DNA of 64,000 bases. It comes from Shewanella sp. OPT22. Lineage in GTDB: Bacteria; Pseudomonadota; Gammaproteobacteria; Enterobacterales; Shewanellaceae. The notes beneath the pieces were generated by a model, which was not told the origin of the DNA, ran no database searches, and saw only the letters and a list, made by a program, of their open reading frames with translations. The first letter of the stretch is position 1. Each line of letters starts with the position of its first letter. The stretch is taken from positions 163,616 to 227,615 of the forward strand of contig NZ_PGVH01000007.1 in the NCBI RefSeq assembly GCF_004168585.1, read 5' to 3'. Made by a program: the position numbers and the translations under genes. Shown here one piece after another: positions 17,679 through 27,795 of this stretch.

Positions 17679-18641
17679 ATGAGTTTGGATATGATGCGTT
17701 TTGCTCGGCCTGAGTTTAAAACATATGATCCAGCTCGGACTGGTTCAATTCAATTTAAAGTACAAAAGCCCAGTCTTGGTAAAAATCATTATGATTGTAA
17801 GCCTTCTTCAGCCTCTTCTGTTCCTAGCTTCCACAAGAGCCAGTCTTCAAACCCTTTCAGGCTCTTAAAAGGGCTAGCGAAATGGCTACTTGCAACGTTA
17901 AAGCAAGAATGTAATGCAGGAATATCTGATGAGATAGCTGACGAGATTGCCACTGAACGTCTTAAAAAGTGTTCAAATAATGGAGAAGCCTTATTTCTGA
18001 ACTTTCAAGGTGGGGCTCATGCTGCCATGATAGTCAAAACGAGTAGTGGTTACGCTTTTTTATCGTTCAATAATGGTTCTGAAAAGTGCTCTGATGTAAA
18101 AGCAGAAAATGAAACCTTGTCAAAAGAAGAGAAACAAGAAAATGAGACCAGTATTAGGAAAAGACTCAAAGCAGAAATACGTAAGTACCGTGATAGAACT
18201 ATTCAACAAGAGAATCATATAAAAATACCAAAGGCTCAGACAGGTCGCATGATCAGTAAGTTCAATGAAATTAAGTCGAAAGGCTATAAAGTTCTGGGTC
18301 AAAATTGTGCTCATACAGCCATGCAGGTGCTCGAAGCAGGTCAACACTCTCAATTAAAACTGAAGCAATGTAAAATAACAGCAAGCATGTGCTTTCCTTC
18401 TGATGCCATGGACTATGCTCAACAGGTCAGTTCAAAAACCCAAGAGTTACTGCCTAAACTAGAGAAGGAGCAAGCAGAACTTGAACTTCTATGCCAACAA
18501 GAACAAGCTCAAAAAGCGAAAGACTCAGAAGAGTTTCGAAAGCAACAACAGCAGGACTTTTTAGCAACGTTAGTACCGGGGTCAAAGATGAATTGGCAAC
18601 GAGCTAGACAATTAAAGAACCTCACTGAAAAACAAAAGTAG
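17679..18641 (+). CDS. Orphan protein with permuted NlpC/LRAT-like H...NC motif
   Basis: The 320-aa protein has no signal peptide. Numbered from an upstream GTG at 17670, His117 lies in FQGGAHAAMIVKT, and Cys213 lies in LGQNCAHTAMQVL, followed by FPSDAMDYA. His before Cys, with an NCxH box and a downstream PSD, is the arrangement of circularly permuted NlpC/P60 (LRAT-like) papain-fold enzymes, which act as peptidases, amidases or acyltransferases. A charged insert (about 140-190) lies between the two. The C-terminal 70 residues are a Gln/Glu/Lys coil. I start at the ATG at 17679 because AAGGTGG sits 5 bases before it. The gene is alone between priA and argS. An effector role is inference; the enzyme class is a motif reading. 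Confidence 0.65.
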   Translation: MSLDMMRFARPEFKTYDPARTGSIQFKVQKPSLGKNHYDCKPSSASSVPSFHKSQSSNPFRLLKGLAKWLLATLKQECNAGISDEIADEIATERLKKCSNNGEALFLNFQGGAHAAMIVKTSSGYAFLSFNNGSEKCSDVKAENETLSKEEKQENETSIRKRLKAEIRKYRDRTIQQENHIKIPKAQTGRMISKFNEIKSKGYKVLGQNCAHTAMQVLEAGQHSQLKLKQCKITASMCFPSDAMDYAQQVSSKTQELLPKLEKEQAELELLCQQEQAQKAKDSEEFRKQQQQDFLATLVPGSKMNWQRARQLKNLTEKQK

Positions 18642-18842
18642 CGCATTCAAAGAATGCTACCTCTTATACGTCTCCGCAACCAGATAACACTCAACCTCAA
18701 CTACCTGACCCAATTAGAGACTCACATCAACCAAATCGACATTCTGTTAGATAGTCCTGTCGTTTACATAGCATATAGCACTACATTGGGTTAAAATGTC
18801 TGGTTCACTTTTCACATTCATTTTAGACGTTGAAGATCGCCA

Positions 18843-20588
18843 ATGAAATCACATATTCAGTCTTTGCTTGAACAAACCTTAGCCACATTAATCCAGTTAG
18901 AGATCGTTCCTTCTGACATTCAGGCTCGAATTCAGGTTGACCGAACCAAAGACAAAAGTCATGGCGACTTTGCAACAAACTTAGCAATGATGCTAACGAA
19001 AGCCGCACGTAAAAATCCGCGTGAACTTGCTCAGTTAATTATCGATAACCTACCAGCGTCATCACATGTAGCGAAAGTTGAAATTGCAGGCCCTGGTTTC
19101 ATCAACTTTTTTATTGATGAAAATGCCCTAGCTAACCAGTTGCAAGATGCATTAGAAGACGAAAAGCTGGGTGTTACCTTGCCTGAGTCACAAACCATTG
19201 TGGTTGACTATTCTTCACCAAACCTAGCAAAAGAAATGCATGTTGGTCACTTACGTTCAACGATCATCGGTGACAGTGTTGTTCGTACGCTTGAATTTTT
19301 AGGCCATAATGTTATTCGCCAGAACCATGTTGGTGATTGGGGTACTCAATTCGGTATGCTTCTAGCGTACATGGAAGAATTACAGGCTAAAGACGGCAGT
19401 AAAGCCAGCCTTGAACTTTCAGATTTAGAAACCTTTTATCGTGCTGCAAAAGTTCGCTTTGATGAGTCAGAAGAGTTTGCGACTCGCGCCCGTAATTTAG
19501 TGGTCGAATTGCAATCAGGTGATGAATATTGCAACAAATTATGGCGCAAATTTAACGATATCTCACTTAGCCACTGTCATGAGGTTTATAACAAACTTGG
19601 TGTGAGCTTAACCCGCGATGACGTACACGGTGAAAGTGCTTATAACGAAGATTTAGCTCAAGTCGTTAGCGATTTAGAAACTCAAGGCCTGCTCACTGAA
19701 AGTGCTGGTGCGAAAGTTGTTTTTCAAGAAGAGTTTAAAAATAAAGACGGAGAGCCATTACCAGTCATCATTCAAAAAGCCGATGGTGGTTATTTGTATG
19801 CGACTACTGACTTAGCGGCAATGCGATACCGTGCTAATGTTCTTACTGCAGATCGTGCTCTTTATTTTGTTGATTTACGCCAAGGCTTACATTTCCAACA
19901 GGTGTTTAGTTTAGCGAAGTTGGCTAAATTTGTTCCTGCTTCAATGTCTTTAGAGCACTTAGGCTTTGGTACGATGAACGGCGAAGATGGTCGTCCATTT
20001 AAAACTCGTAGCGGTGGTGTTGTTAAATTAGCAGACTTATTAGATGAAGCCATTATTCGTGCTAATGAGTTAGTACGTAGTAAGAATCCAGACATGGACG
20101 ATGCTACGGTAGAGAAGATTGCTAAAGTCGTAGGGATCAGTTCAGTTAAATACGCTGACCTATCTAAAAACCGTACTAGCGACTATATTTTCAGCTTTGA
20201 TCAAATGCTGAGTTTTGAAGGTAATACTGCGCCATACCTACTGTATGCATATACTCGAGTTGCTGGTATTTTTAAACGTGTAGAAGACATTGATCTATCT
20301 GGCGCAAAGATCAACCTAGAGCATGAGAAAGAAAAAGATCTTGGTAACAAACTAGGTCAATTTAATGAAATTCTGGTTCGCGTTAGTGCTAAAGGCCAGC
20401 CTCATGTACTATGTGGTTACTTATTTGAACTTGCTGGTGCATTCTCTAGCTTTTATGAAGCTTGCCCAGTACTTAATGCCGATTCAGAAGCACAAAAGCA
20501 AAGCCGCTTATTATTAGCTAAACTAACTGCACGCACCTTAAAACAAGGTCTTGCACTTCTAGGGATTGAAACGTTAGAGCAAATGTAA
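18843..20588 (+). CDS. argS: Arginyl-tRNA synthetase
   Basis: Class I synthetase that charges tRNA-Arg. The 581-aa protein has the N-terminal additional domain (about 1-110), the HIGH box as HVGH at 133-136 ([11 protein letters not shown]) and the [10 protein letters not shown] element. The KMSKS loop is replaced by a variant region around [10 protein letters not shown], as is usual for ArgRS. The C-terminal DALR-type anticodon-binding domain ends in [10 protein letters not shown]. The next gene begins one base after its stop. Confidence 0.97.
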   Translation: MKSHIQSLLEQTLATLIQLEIVPSDIQARIQVDRTKDKSHGDFATNLAMMLTKAARKNPRELAQLIIDNLPASSHVAKVEIAGPGFINFFIDENALANQLQDALEDEKLGVTLPESQTIVVDYSSPNLAKEMHVGHLRSTIIGDSVVRTLEFLGHNVIRQNHVGDWGTQFGMLLAYMEELQAKDGSKASLELSDLETFYRAAKVRFDESEEFATRARNLVVELQSGDEYCNKLWRKFNDISLSHCHEVYNKLGVSLTRDDVHGESAYNEDLAQVVSDLETQGLLTESAGAKVVFQEEFKNKDGEPLPVIIQKADGGYLYATTDLAAMRYRANVLTADRALYFVDLRQGLHFQQVFSLAKLAKFVPASMSLEHLGFGTMNGEDGRPFKTRSGGVVKLADLLDEAIIRANELVRSKNPDMDDATVEKIAKVVGISSVKYADLSKNRTSDYIFSFDQMLSFEGNTAPYLLYAYTRVAGIFKRVEDIDLSGAKINLEHEKEKDLGNKLGQFNEILVRVSAKGQPHVLCGYLFELAGAFSSFYEACPVLNADSEAQKQSRLLLAKLTARTLKQGLALLGIETLEQM

Positions 20589-20589
20589 C

Positions 20590-21153
20590 ATGAGCCGCGA
20601 TTACGCTAACAAACCTAAGCCACGACGCAATAGCAGTCGTGGCAATAAGTCCACTAAGCAAAAACCAAAATCATTTCCGATTTTGGCTTTGCTTTTTGTG
20701 ATCATGTGTATTGGTGCTTTCGGATACTTTTTATGGAGCATTAAGGACAGTGCTGGACCTGAGCCTAAAACTGCAAAAATTGAACAACCAAAAACCAAAC
20801 CACGTAAGCAAGATGCTTTGCCTCCAAAACCAAAAGAAAAGTGGGAATATCAAGATCTGCTTGAAAAGAAAAAAGTAGAAGTTGATGTACCTAAACCGAG
20901 TACCAAACCTTCTCGACCTTATCAAATGCAATGTGGTTCTTTTCGTAAACAATCACAAGCCGATGCACTTAAAGCTAAAATTGCTTTTCAAGGTCTAGAA
21001 GCCATTGTCAGCAAAGTCGATATTAAGAGTGGCACTTGGTATAAAGTTGTAATCGGTCCTTATCCTCGTAAGCGAAAAGCAGAGCACGATCGACATAAAC
21101 TTCAACGAGCCAACATTAATGGTTGCCAAATTTGGTTTTGGGAAGGTAAGTAA
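20590..21153 (+). CDS. ftsN: FtsN-like SPOR-domain division protein
   Basis: A bitopic inner-membrane protein that activates septal peptidoglycan synthesis. The 187-aa protein has a short basic cytoplasmic tail, one membrane helix (about 31-50, FPILALLFVIMCIGAFGYFL), a Pro/Lys-rich periplasmic linker, and a C-terminal SPOR domain (about 110-185: YQMQCGSFRKQSQADALKAK, then GTWYKVVIGPYPRKRKAEHD). The start is one base after the argS stop (TAACATG). It is short for FtsN; another SPOR protein role is possible, but the argS context matches the usual site of the ftsN-type gene. Confidence 0.85.
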   Translation: MSRDYANKPKPRRNSSRGNKSTKQKPKSFPILALLFVIMCIGAFGYFLWSIKDSAGPEPKTAKIEQPKTKPRKQDALPPKPKEKWEYQDLLEKKKVEVDVPKPSTKPSRPYQMQCGSFRKQSQADALKAKIAFQGLEAIVSKVDIKSGTWYKVVIGPYPRKRKAEHDRHKLQRANINGCQIWFWEGK

Positions 21154-21177
21154 CTCATCGTTTTATCTATTTCATCT

Positions 21178-21207
21178 AAAAAGCACAGTTAACTGTGCTT
21201 TTTTTAT
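21178..21207 (+). terminator. Terminator of argS-ftsN operon
   Basis: AAAGCACAGTT / AACTGTGCTTT hairpin (about 21180-21201) followed by a run of T, 25 bp after the ftsN-like stop. Confidence 0.9.
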
Positions 21208-21548
21208 ATTTGTTGATTTGCGCTCTACGCCTCATCTCTGAAATTTAACGCTATAAAAGCGAATAACTATATTACGTTTACGTAAACTCAAACTCACTAA
21301 AATCGTTAACAATCTATTTTAATAAACTTTTTTTACTATAATAGAAATCAGATAACGCATTGTAAAATAAAGAAAAATATAAAAATCAATCCAAAAAACA
21401 CACAATTAACAAAAAATAAACACTAGACAAACCATCCAGCAACATTATATGTTCCGATTCAGAATAATTATAAAAACAACGATAGAGGGGTTAACGGTTT
21501 TCCTGCTTAACTCAACCAGTATAATTATAAGAATTGGAAAAACGTTAC
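21208..21548. other. AT-rich region upstream of the TonB receptor gene
   Basis: About 340 bp, very AT rich, expected to hold the promoter of the receptor gene. I looked for a Fur box and did not find a convincing one. No other gene is visible. Confidence 0.5.
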
Positions 21549-24065
21549 ATGAACAAGACATTTACCTGCCATACACTGGCATTAGCCATATCTGCTGCCT
21601 TTTCAGCACCTTTATCCTATGCAAATTCAACGGATGAACCGACTAACGCAGCAGTAGAAAGAGTTTCTGTTTTAGGCTCTAGAGTCTCTAGTCGTACTGA
21701 AACCGATTCAGCGGTACCAGTTGATATTATCGACAGTGACACGCTGAGCAAAAGTGGCTTTACTGAACTTGGTCAAAGCTTACAATCTTCCGTACCATCA
21801 TTTAATTTTACACGCACTCAGGTATCTGATGGTTCAGATCTGTATCGACCTGCAACGCTTCGTGGCTTACAACCAGATCAGACGCTGGTATTGGTAAATG
21901 GTAAACGCCGCCATAATCAAGCCCTTCTTGGCCTGAATGGAACCGTTGGCGCAGGTTCAGCTGGTACAGATATGAATGCTATTCCGCTGATAGCTCTGAA
22001 AGATGTACAAGTATTACGAGATGGTGCAGCAGCACAATATGGTTCCGACGCAATTGCGGGTGTGATCAATGTCTCCCTCAAAGATTCAACCGATGTAACC
22101 TCAGGCTATATTCAAGCCGGCAGCACCACTGAAGGTGACGGTGAAGGCTATTCACTTGGCTTCAACACAGGTTTTGCTTTATCTGAAGATGGCTTTTTCA
22201 ATTTTTCCATAGAATATCGCGATGTTGATGGTACCAATCGAGCAGAACGAGATACCGTAGGCTCTTCAACAATACCTGTAGGCTCCTTGTCTGATGAAGT
22301 AAGATACAAACAAGGTAATGCTGACGCCGAGTTCTTATCTGTTTTTTATAACTCAGCACTCCCAGTGGGCGAAGCAGAGCTTTATTCATTTGGTGGTTTT
22401 TCAAAACGAACGGCTTTGGGCAATGGCTTTTATCGTAGCTTTAATGGTGCTGCGAAAAATGTGCCTCAGGTATACCCTGACGGTTTCTTACCCTTTATCG
22501 ACAACGAAGCTAAAGACACCTCAGTAGCTCTAGGATTACGTGGTGATTTTAATGATGACTGGCAATACGACATTTCTGCTGTTTATGGTCGAAATGCCTA
22601 TGATTTTGGCTCTGAGCATACGATTAATGCCTCGTACGCCGCTGAATATATAGCCAACAACCCTGATGCTACTGACAGCGAAATCGCAACCAATTCAGGC
22701 CCAAGAGCAGGCTACAGTGGTGGCTTTAGATTTGATCAGCTAACGTTTAATGCCGATGTTTCAGGCGCTATCGAAATTGGTCGTGATGAGCCACTTTATG
22801 TAGCCTTTGGTGCTGAGTACCGCAAAGAAAACTATGAAATTGTTGCCGGTGAATTTGCTTCATATTCTTGTGGACGCTCTAATGACTCTAGTTTTGCATC
22901 CGTTATAGATGACAGCGTATTTGCAGCTTGTGGCTTTCAAGCTTTCCCTGGTTTACGCCCAGAAGCCGCCGGCACATCAAGCCGTAATAGCTATGCCGCT
23001 TATTTAGATATTGAAACCCAACTAACCTCAAAATGGTTGGTCGGTACAGCTTTGCGTTATGAGAACTTCTCCGATGCAGGAAGTGATTTAGTCGGTAAGA
23101 TCTCAACCCGTTATGATATTAACGATGATTTTGGTTTCCGTGGTGCTGTAGCAACTGGATTCCGGGCCCCGTCACTTCAACAAAGTGGCTATACCGCATT
23201 CACGACGAACCTTGATAGTAGCGGTGGTTTATCACAATCATTTACAGCACTTGCAGGTTCACCTTTCCCAGCAGCTCTTGGAGTGAATAATCTTGAATTA
23301 GAGTCGTCAAGAAGTGTGAGCGTTGGCTTTGTCGCTAATTTATCTGACTCTGTTTCGGTGACAGTCGATGCGTATCGAGTGCAAATAGAGGATCGTATTA
23401 CTTTAGGCAGTTTGTTGACGCCAGAACAAGTTAGCTTTAGCCCAGAAGCGGTGGCCGCACTTGAAGCAACGGGTGCAGCTCAAGCTAACTATTTTTCTAA
23501 CTCATTGAATTCGACCACACAAGGTATCGACTTGATCACCACTTATGAAACAGAGCTCGCCGAGGGTGATTTCAATGTTACATTCGCAGGTAACTTAAAT
23601 TCCACAAAAATTGACAATGTGAATACGCCTGAGGGCATCCCTACTAATGTAGCACTGGCGGATACACAGCGCAGCTTTTTAACGGGCGGCCAGCCAAAAC
23701 AGCGTGCAACTTTGACCTTCGATTATGATACTGATAAATGGGCCGCTACAGTTAGAGCCAACTACTTTGGTAAAACTGAAGTCGATTACTTTGGTAACAA
23801 TCACATTTATCTAGGCGAAGGGTTCTTACCAACAAGTGTTGTAGAAGCTGCAGTATTGATTGATGTGAATTACAGTTACCAACTGACTGAATCGTTACGC
23901 CTTGATTTAACGGTCAATAATATCTTTGATAAACGTCCTGATGAGCTAGGTGAAAACGAAGTATTGGATGTCATCACAGGCGGTGCATTCAGATATCCTG
24001 TCCGTGCAGTTCCTTATGGGTTTGATGGTACCAGTTATTCTGTGAAGCTGAACTTTGAGTTTTAA
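21549..24065 (+). CDS. TonB-dependent outer-membrane receptor
   Basis: An 838-aa outer-membrane gated porin. It has a signal peptide (MNKTFTCHTLALAISAAFSA, cleavage near SYA), a TonB-box region (VERVSVLGSR), a plug domain (about 50-165: PVDIIDSDTL, TLRGLQPDQTLVLVNGKRR, VLRDGAAAQYGSDAIAGVIN) and a beta-barrel ending in the expected terminal Phe (SVKLNFEF). I chose the ATG at 21549; an alternative TTG five codons upstream would extend the signal peptide. The barrel type is common in Shewanella and relatives with unknown ligands; no siderophore or vitamin genes lie beside it, so the substrate cannot be named. Monocistronic. Confidence 0.92.
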   Translation: MNKTFTCHTLALAISAAFSAPLSYANSTDEPTNAAVERVSVLGSRVSSRTETDSAVPVDIIDSDTLSKSGFTELGQSLQSSVPSFNFTRTQVSDGSDLYRPATLRGLQPDQTLVLVNGKRRHNQALLGLNGTVGAGSAGTDMNAIPLIALKDVQVLRDGAAAQYGSDAIAGVINVSLKDSTDVTSGYIQAGSTTEGDGEGYSLGFNTGFALSEDGFFNFSIEYRDVDGTNRAERDTVGSSTIPVGSLSDEVRYKQGNADAEFLSVFYNSALPVGEAELYSFGGFSKRTALGNGFYRSFNGAAKNVPQVYPDGFLPFIDNEAKDTSVALGLRGDFNDDWQYDISAVYGRNAYDFGSEHTINASYAAEYIANNPDATDSEIATNSGPRAGYSGGFRFDQLTFNADVSGAIEIGRDEPLYVAFGAEYRKENYEIVAGEFASYSCGRSNDSSFASVIDDSVFAACGFQAFPGLRPEAAGTSSRNSYAAYLDIETQLTSKWLVGTALRYENFSDAGSDLVGKISTRYDINDDFGFRGAVATGFRAPSLQQSGYTAFTTNLDSSGGLSQSFTALAGSPFPAALGVNNLELESSRSVSVGFVANLSDSVSVTVDAYRVQIEDRITLGSLLTPEQVSFSPEAVAALEATGAAQANYFSNSLNSTTQGIDLITTYETELAEGDFNVTFAGNLNSTKIDNVNTPEGIPTNVALADTQRSFLTGGQPKQRATLTFDYDTDKWAATVRANYFGKTEVDYFGNNHIYLGEGFLPTSVVEAAVLIDVNYSYQLTESLRLDLTVNNIFDKRPDELGENEVLDVITGGAFRYPVRAVPYGFDGTSYSVKLNFEF

Positions 24066-24147
24066 TTGTAAATGGCTTAATCGGCCATCAACAATCTTTA
24101 CTATCTTGTGTAGTTCTCTGTCCTTTTAATGCATTGAACTACATTCT

Positions 24148-25428
24148 CTATATTGCACTAAATTTCATATTTTCAACTAGCGATAAGTCGGCTTTTAATT
24201 TGTCTACTCGAGCTTGCTTATCTCTACATTGAGCCTTTAAAGGCTCCAGCTCAGCGCTGCCTGTAATGCACTTTTCTTGTAGGTTTCTAGCAACTTTTTC
24301 ATCTTTAATATACTTTTCTGAACCTTGCTTTAGTTTCTCCTGAAGCTTTAAAAACTCTACTTTTTGTGCTTGCAGATTCGTTTCTAAACCAGCAATAGTT
24401 TGATTAAGTGCGGCACACTCTTGTTTTATTTTTTTGTGTTCCAAATTCAACTGTTCAACATGTTTATATTTAAGTTTCAACTGTTGCTCTTTAATATTTA
24501 GCTCTCTACTGGCCTTATCGACTTCCTCTTTGGCTTTTTTAAATCTATATGCAATGGAGTTTGATTCGGTTACATTATCCTGCTCATAAAAATATAGCTC
24601 TGGACTGCTAGCACCACTCAGCGCAACATGTTTCACCTTACTTGTGGACCATACTTGATAATAATTAGTCCAAAACTCACTTGACTTAGAGAGTACAGGT
24701 AATGCTTCTCGAAGCATCGGAACAATATAATTTTCTCTTTCCTCTAGGCACACAGCTATATTCTTTTGCTTTGTAGGTGCTTGTGATTCAATTTCTTTTT
24801 TTACATCTGTTAATGCTTGAACTGCTTTTTCATACTCTTTGCGCAGGTCCACAACTTCGCTCGTTAAATATTCGTTGTAACTAGCTTTAACTTGCTCTGA
24901 GAGTGCACGAGTTTGTTCTAACATAACTTCTTTGTGAGCTTTTACTTCATGCAGTGTGTTAAGTTGCTGTTGTATTGTATTTAGCTGCATTTCGCGAAAT
25001 GAAAGTGTTTTATAGATATCTGACACTGTCGCCTCTAGCTTCTTTAATTGCTCCTTTGATTGATCACAATATAAAACTTGAGATTCACGCTTTTTTTTCT
25101 CAAAGGAATATTTAGCTTCAGCGCTAAACAATTCATCTTCTAGTTCATTCAATCTAGCCCTCATATCTTCAATTTCATGTGGGTGCAAACCGAAATCCGA
25201 GTTTAAAGGGGCCGTTTCACAATTCCCTCGATGCTGCAAAGGAGTAACCACTTGAAGGCTTGGTGTTGGCACACTCCAAAACTGAGCAAACGGTTGAAAT
25301 GGACAAGTAGGTTGTCCCAGATATTGCCTCTGTTCAGAAGTACAAAAAGTGTTTACTACTGTATGGGGAGGAATTGCTACAGATACAAAAGCTGTACCGT
25401 TAAGGGGCAGACCTCTTACATATTCCAT
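24148..25428 (-). CDS. Orphan coiled-coil protein with Pro-rich N-terminus
   Basis: The 426-aa protein has no family I recognise. Residues 1-80 are Pro/Thr/Gln-rich, contain four Cys, and have no signal peptide. Residues about 85-235 and 295-420 are long heptad-rich coiled coils (DMRARLNELEDELFSAEAKY; ELNIKEQQLKLKYKHVEQLN), separated by a globular-looking segment (about 240-295, PMLREALPVLSKSSEFWTNY). The ribosome-binding site GAGGAA lies just before the ATG at 25428. It stands alone between the TonB receptor gene (convergent) and the secreted PKD protein gene. Coiled coils are common in type III effectors and tethers, so an effector role is possible but unproven. Confidence 0.65.
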   Translation of the reverse strand: MEYVRGLPLNGTAFVSVAIPPHTVVNTFCTSEQRQYLGQPTCPFQPFAQFWSVPTPSLQVVTPLQHRGNCETAPLNSDFGLHPHEIEDMRARLNELEDELFSAEAKYSFEKKKRESQVLYCDQSKEQLKKLEATVSDIYKTLSFREMQLNTIQQQLNTLHEVKAHKEVMLEQTRALSEQVKASYNEYLTSEVVDLRKEYEKAVQALTDVKKEIESQAPTKQKNIAVCLEERENYIVPMLREALPVLSKSSEFWTNYYQVWSTSKVKHVALSGASSPELYFYEQDNVTESNSIAYRFKKAKEEVDKASRELNIKEQQLKLKYKHVEQLNLEHKKIKQECAALNQTIAGLETNLQAQKVEFLKLQEKLKQGSEKYIKDEKVARNLQEKCITGSAELEPLKAQCRDKQARVDKLKADLSLVENMKFSAI

Positions 25429-25593
25429 AAATTCCTCGAAAACTCACTGTTTTAAAGTTGTTGACGGCTATTACATATGAACAACAAACTACTGTAAGTA
25501 AAAGATAAAAACCAATTAATTTTTGTTTAGATTGATGAGTTGTGATGGGTTATAGAAGATACTGTTTTACAAGCAGAATTGATAAGGTTTTCA

Positions 25594-25621
25594 GCACCCT
25601 CATATTCGAATATAAGGGTGC
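25594..25621 (-). terminator. Hairpin after the PKD protein gene
   Basis: GCACCCT and AGGGTGC enclose a second palindrome ATATTCGAATAT, giving an almost continuous 28-base hairpin, 12 bp after the stop at 25634. No strong T-run follows, so the terminator call is tentative. Confidence 0.5.
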
Positions 25622-25633
25622 GGGCATTTGATA

Positions 25634-27271
25634 CTATACGTTCACATCTAACGTCGTACTAGGCCCAGTTTTATGCTTGACCGTTACCTTGTAATCACCA
25701 GTTTGAGTGTATGAATGTTGCAATGATGTTCCACCATTCATGCCATCAATTTGTTGAGATTGACCATCCCCCCAATCTACTACGTAGTTTTGGTATGAGC
25801 TTGGGATTTGCCCTACACATGAGCGTAAACCAACAGATAAATCGGCACTCTGCCCTTCAACATTCGACCTAATGATGGGGGAAAGCGCTGAACTTGGATG
25901 TGCTATGTCCCTAAATAAGACATTCTTATTTACCAAAGGCCACGACTTGTCTATGAAATTCTTGTTAAAGGTATGCCCCTCTGCAGCCGCATTGACATGG
26001 AGATCCACATTAACAAAGCCTGCATAAACGGCATCATCAGCACCTAGGCCATTACCATTGCCACAATCGTTACCAACATAACCTGTAACATTTACTGGCA
26101 TATTTGCATCAATACCTGCTTGAGCATGAATATAACCATTGAACACATCCGCCATGAGCATCAAATTGATGTGTGGTGTAAGCGAAATCGAACCAAGTGC
26201 CTGATACCGAATATCATCAAGCTTCACTAAGCCATTATCATTGTAAGTCGACTCGATCTTTTTACACTCATGCTTAGTGCATTCGTATTGATATTCACCT
26301 TCGATATCCAATTGCTTTTTAAGACCAACTTCGCCATTTGCTTGATAATGAATGTCACCAACGCCAGCACTGATCGGTAACCTAACATCATAAATGAAGG
26401 GAATATTCGCAATTTTAAAACCACCATTTCCTATGACGGGATCTTTGATATCCCAATCCCAAGTTTTGATGTCACCAGCCACACTGCCATGGATATCAAA
26501 ATTACCCGTAATACTGTATTTAGCGGTACTAACTACTTTATCTACCTCTACACGATGGGGGATGCATAATTTCGAGTAAACACTGTAAAAGATTTGAGCT
26601 TTAGTCCCGACATGAAAATTAGCATCAATTTCACCATTCAAATTCGCATTACCGCTTGCGGCGTTTTTTGACTCCCTATAAGGCTGATCGAAATCTTTTT
26701 TGAGAGTAAAATCTTCTTGATTGCGACTGTTACAACTATAAAAACTGCTCATTGGAACAATACCCTGAGCGCTAACGTTTTTACCTAGGCTCATTAATCT
26801 TTGCTGAACATAGGGTTGAAGGTTGGTGGACTGAATATAAGAATTGAATTGCTCAGGAGAGTCATTTAAATGATCAGCAACGCCTTTATCTACCACGATA
26901 AGAGAGATTTCTCGGTTAAGGCATTGTTTATCATTTTTATCACAGTTTTTGTGGGAATAATCATCAATAATCCCCTGTTCCTCTTCTTTTGAAAGCCCAG
27001 CTTCCTTAACAGCATTCATTGCGCCTTGCACCGAATGGATATAAAACAATGTACTGTTCTGCTGTCGAGAAGAATCGTCAGAATAATAGGTCACTTGTTT
27101 AAGTTCATAACCTGTTCCGGCTTGTAAAACAGTCGTCTGAACATCGTTAATTTTAGGGTAAGAGTTGGAGTTAACATCATTTACTTGTGTCTGCGCTTGC
27201 GCTTGAATTGCAATAGCAGAAAGTAAAAGCGGAGTAACGGTTAAAGCCCGTTTCAACGTTTTTAGGTACAT
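25634..27271 (-). CDS. Secreted protein with C-terminal PKD-like domain
   Basis: The 545-aa protein has a signal peptide (TVTPLLLSAIAIQAQAQ, cleavage about residue 26). The long middle part is rich in short beta-type repeats (SITGNFDIHGSVAGDIKTWD; GYIHAQAGIDANMPVNVTGY) and has several Cys pairs, suiting an exported, disulphide-bonded protein. The last 60 residues look like a PKD domain (VDWGDGQSQQ, LQHSYTQTGDYKVTVKHKTG), a fold usually found in extracellular adhesins and hydrolases. I recognise no catalytic module. Monocistronic; 524 bp separate it from the divergent pntA. Confidence 0.7.
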   Translation of the reverse strand: MYLKTLKRALTVTPLLLSAIAIQAQAQTQVNDVNSNSYPKINDVQTTVLQAGTGYELKQVTYYSDDSSRQQNSTLFYIHSVQGAMNAVKEAGLSKEEEQGIIDDYSHKNCDKNDKQCLNREISLIVVDKGVADHLNDSPEQFNSYIQSTNLQPYVQQRLMSLGKNVSAQGIVPMSSFYSCNSRNQEDFTLKKDFDQPYRESKNAASGNANLNGEIDANFHVGTKAQIFYSVYSKLCIPHRVEVDKVVSTAKYSITGNFDIHGSVAGDIKTWDWDIKDPVIGNGGFKIANIPFIYDVRLPISAGVGDIHYQANGEVGLKKQLDIEGEYQYECTKHECKKIESTYNDNGLVKLDDIRYQALGSISLTPHINLMLMADVFNGYIHAQAGIDANMPVNVTGYVGNDCGNGNGLGADDAVYAGFVNVDLHVNAAAEGHTFNKNFIDKSWPLVNKNVLFRDIAHPSSALSPIIRSNVEGQSADLSVGLRSCVGQIPSSYQNYVVDWGDGQSQQIDGMNGGTSLQHSYTQTGDYKVTVKHKTGPSTTLDVNV

Positions 27272-27795
27272 TTATACACCTCTTCATCATTCTCGTATTT
27301 GAAGACTTGGAATTAAGCTTGTTGAAAATTCTATGTCGATGGGTAGCTTCATAGCCTCACTTGCGACAATGTCACACCCTAGGTGTTTTCTACGAAACAA
27401 CTGCTTAGAAGCAAATTTAGAAAGATGCGGCATGCTCACATTAATCTAATTTAATGCTCGCTTAAATAACTTAGCTAGGTGAATTGTTCATTTAATATAC
27501 ACTTCTGTTATATATCGTTTTTAATCGATGCTTGAGTAATTGCTCTTCACACTTTCAAAGTTTAATGTGACCGCTTAAACAACTCTTTAACTTGTATTCG
27601 CTAATTACTCGTCTGTGCGGCAAAGTTTGCACTTAACAAGATTTATAACATATGCCATTTCAATTGAAATTTACTCAGATAACCAACGGTCAACCTATTT
27701 TGTAGACTAATCTGATTGCATTTTAATCAAGTCTACCATATCGTCGTATTTAGCTTATTTTTCATACGCCCAACTGTTTTACAAAGGGAACCATA
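27272..27795. other. Divergent intergenic region upstream of pntA
   Basis: A 524-bp AT-rich gap with promoters for the PKD protein gene and pntAB. It contains an inverted repeat, GTAGACT (27702-27708) and AGTCTAC (27730-27736), with inner GATT/AATC pairing, about 60 bp before the pntA start. This could be an operator or leader hairpin. No gene is visible. Confidence 0.45.

Noticed and set aside
21208..21548. AT-rich stretch as a replication origin or Fur-controlled promoter
   Set aside because: No DnaA-box cluster and no convincing Fur box could be read; it looks like a plain AT-rich upstream region of the TonB receptor gene.
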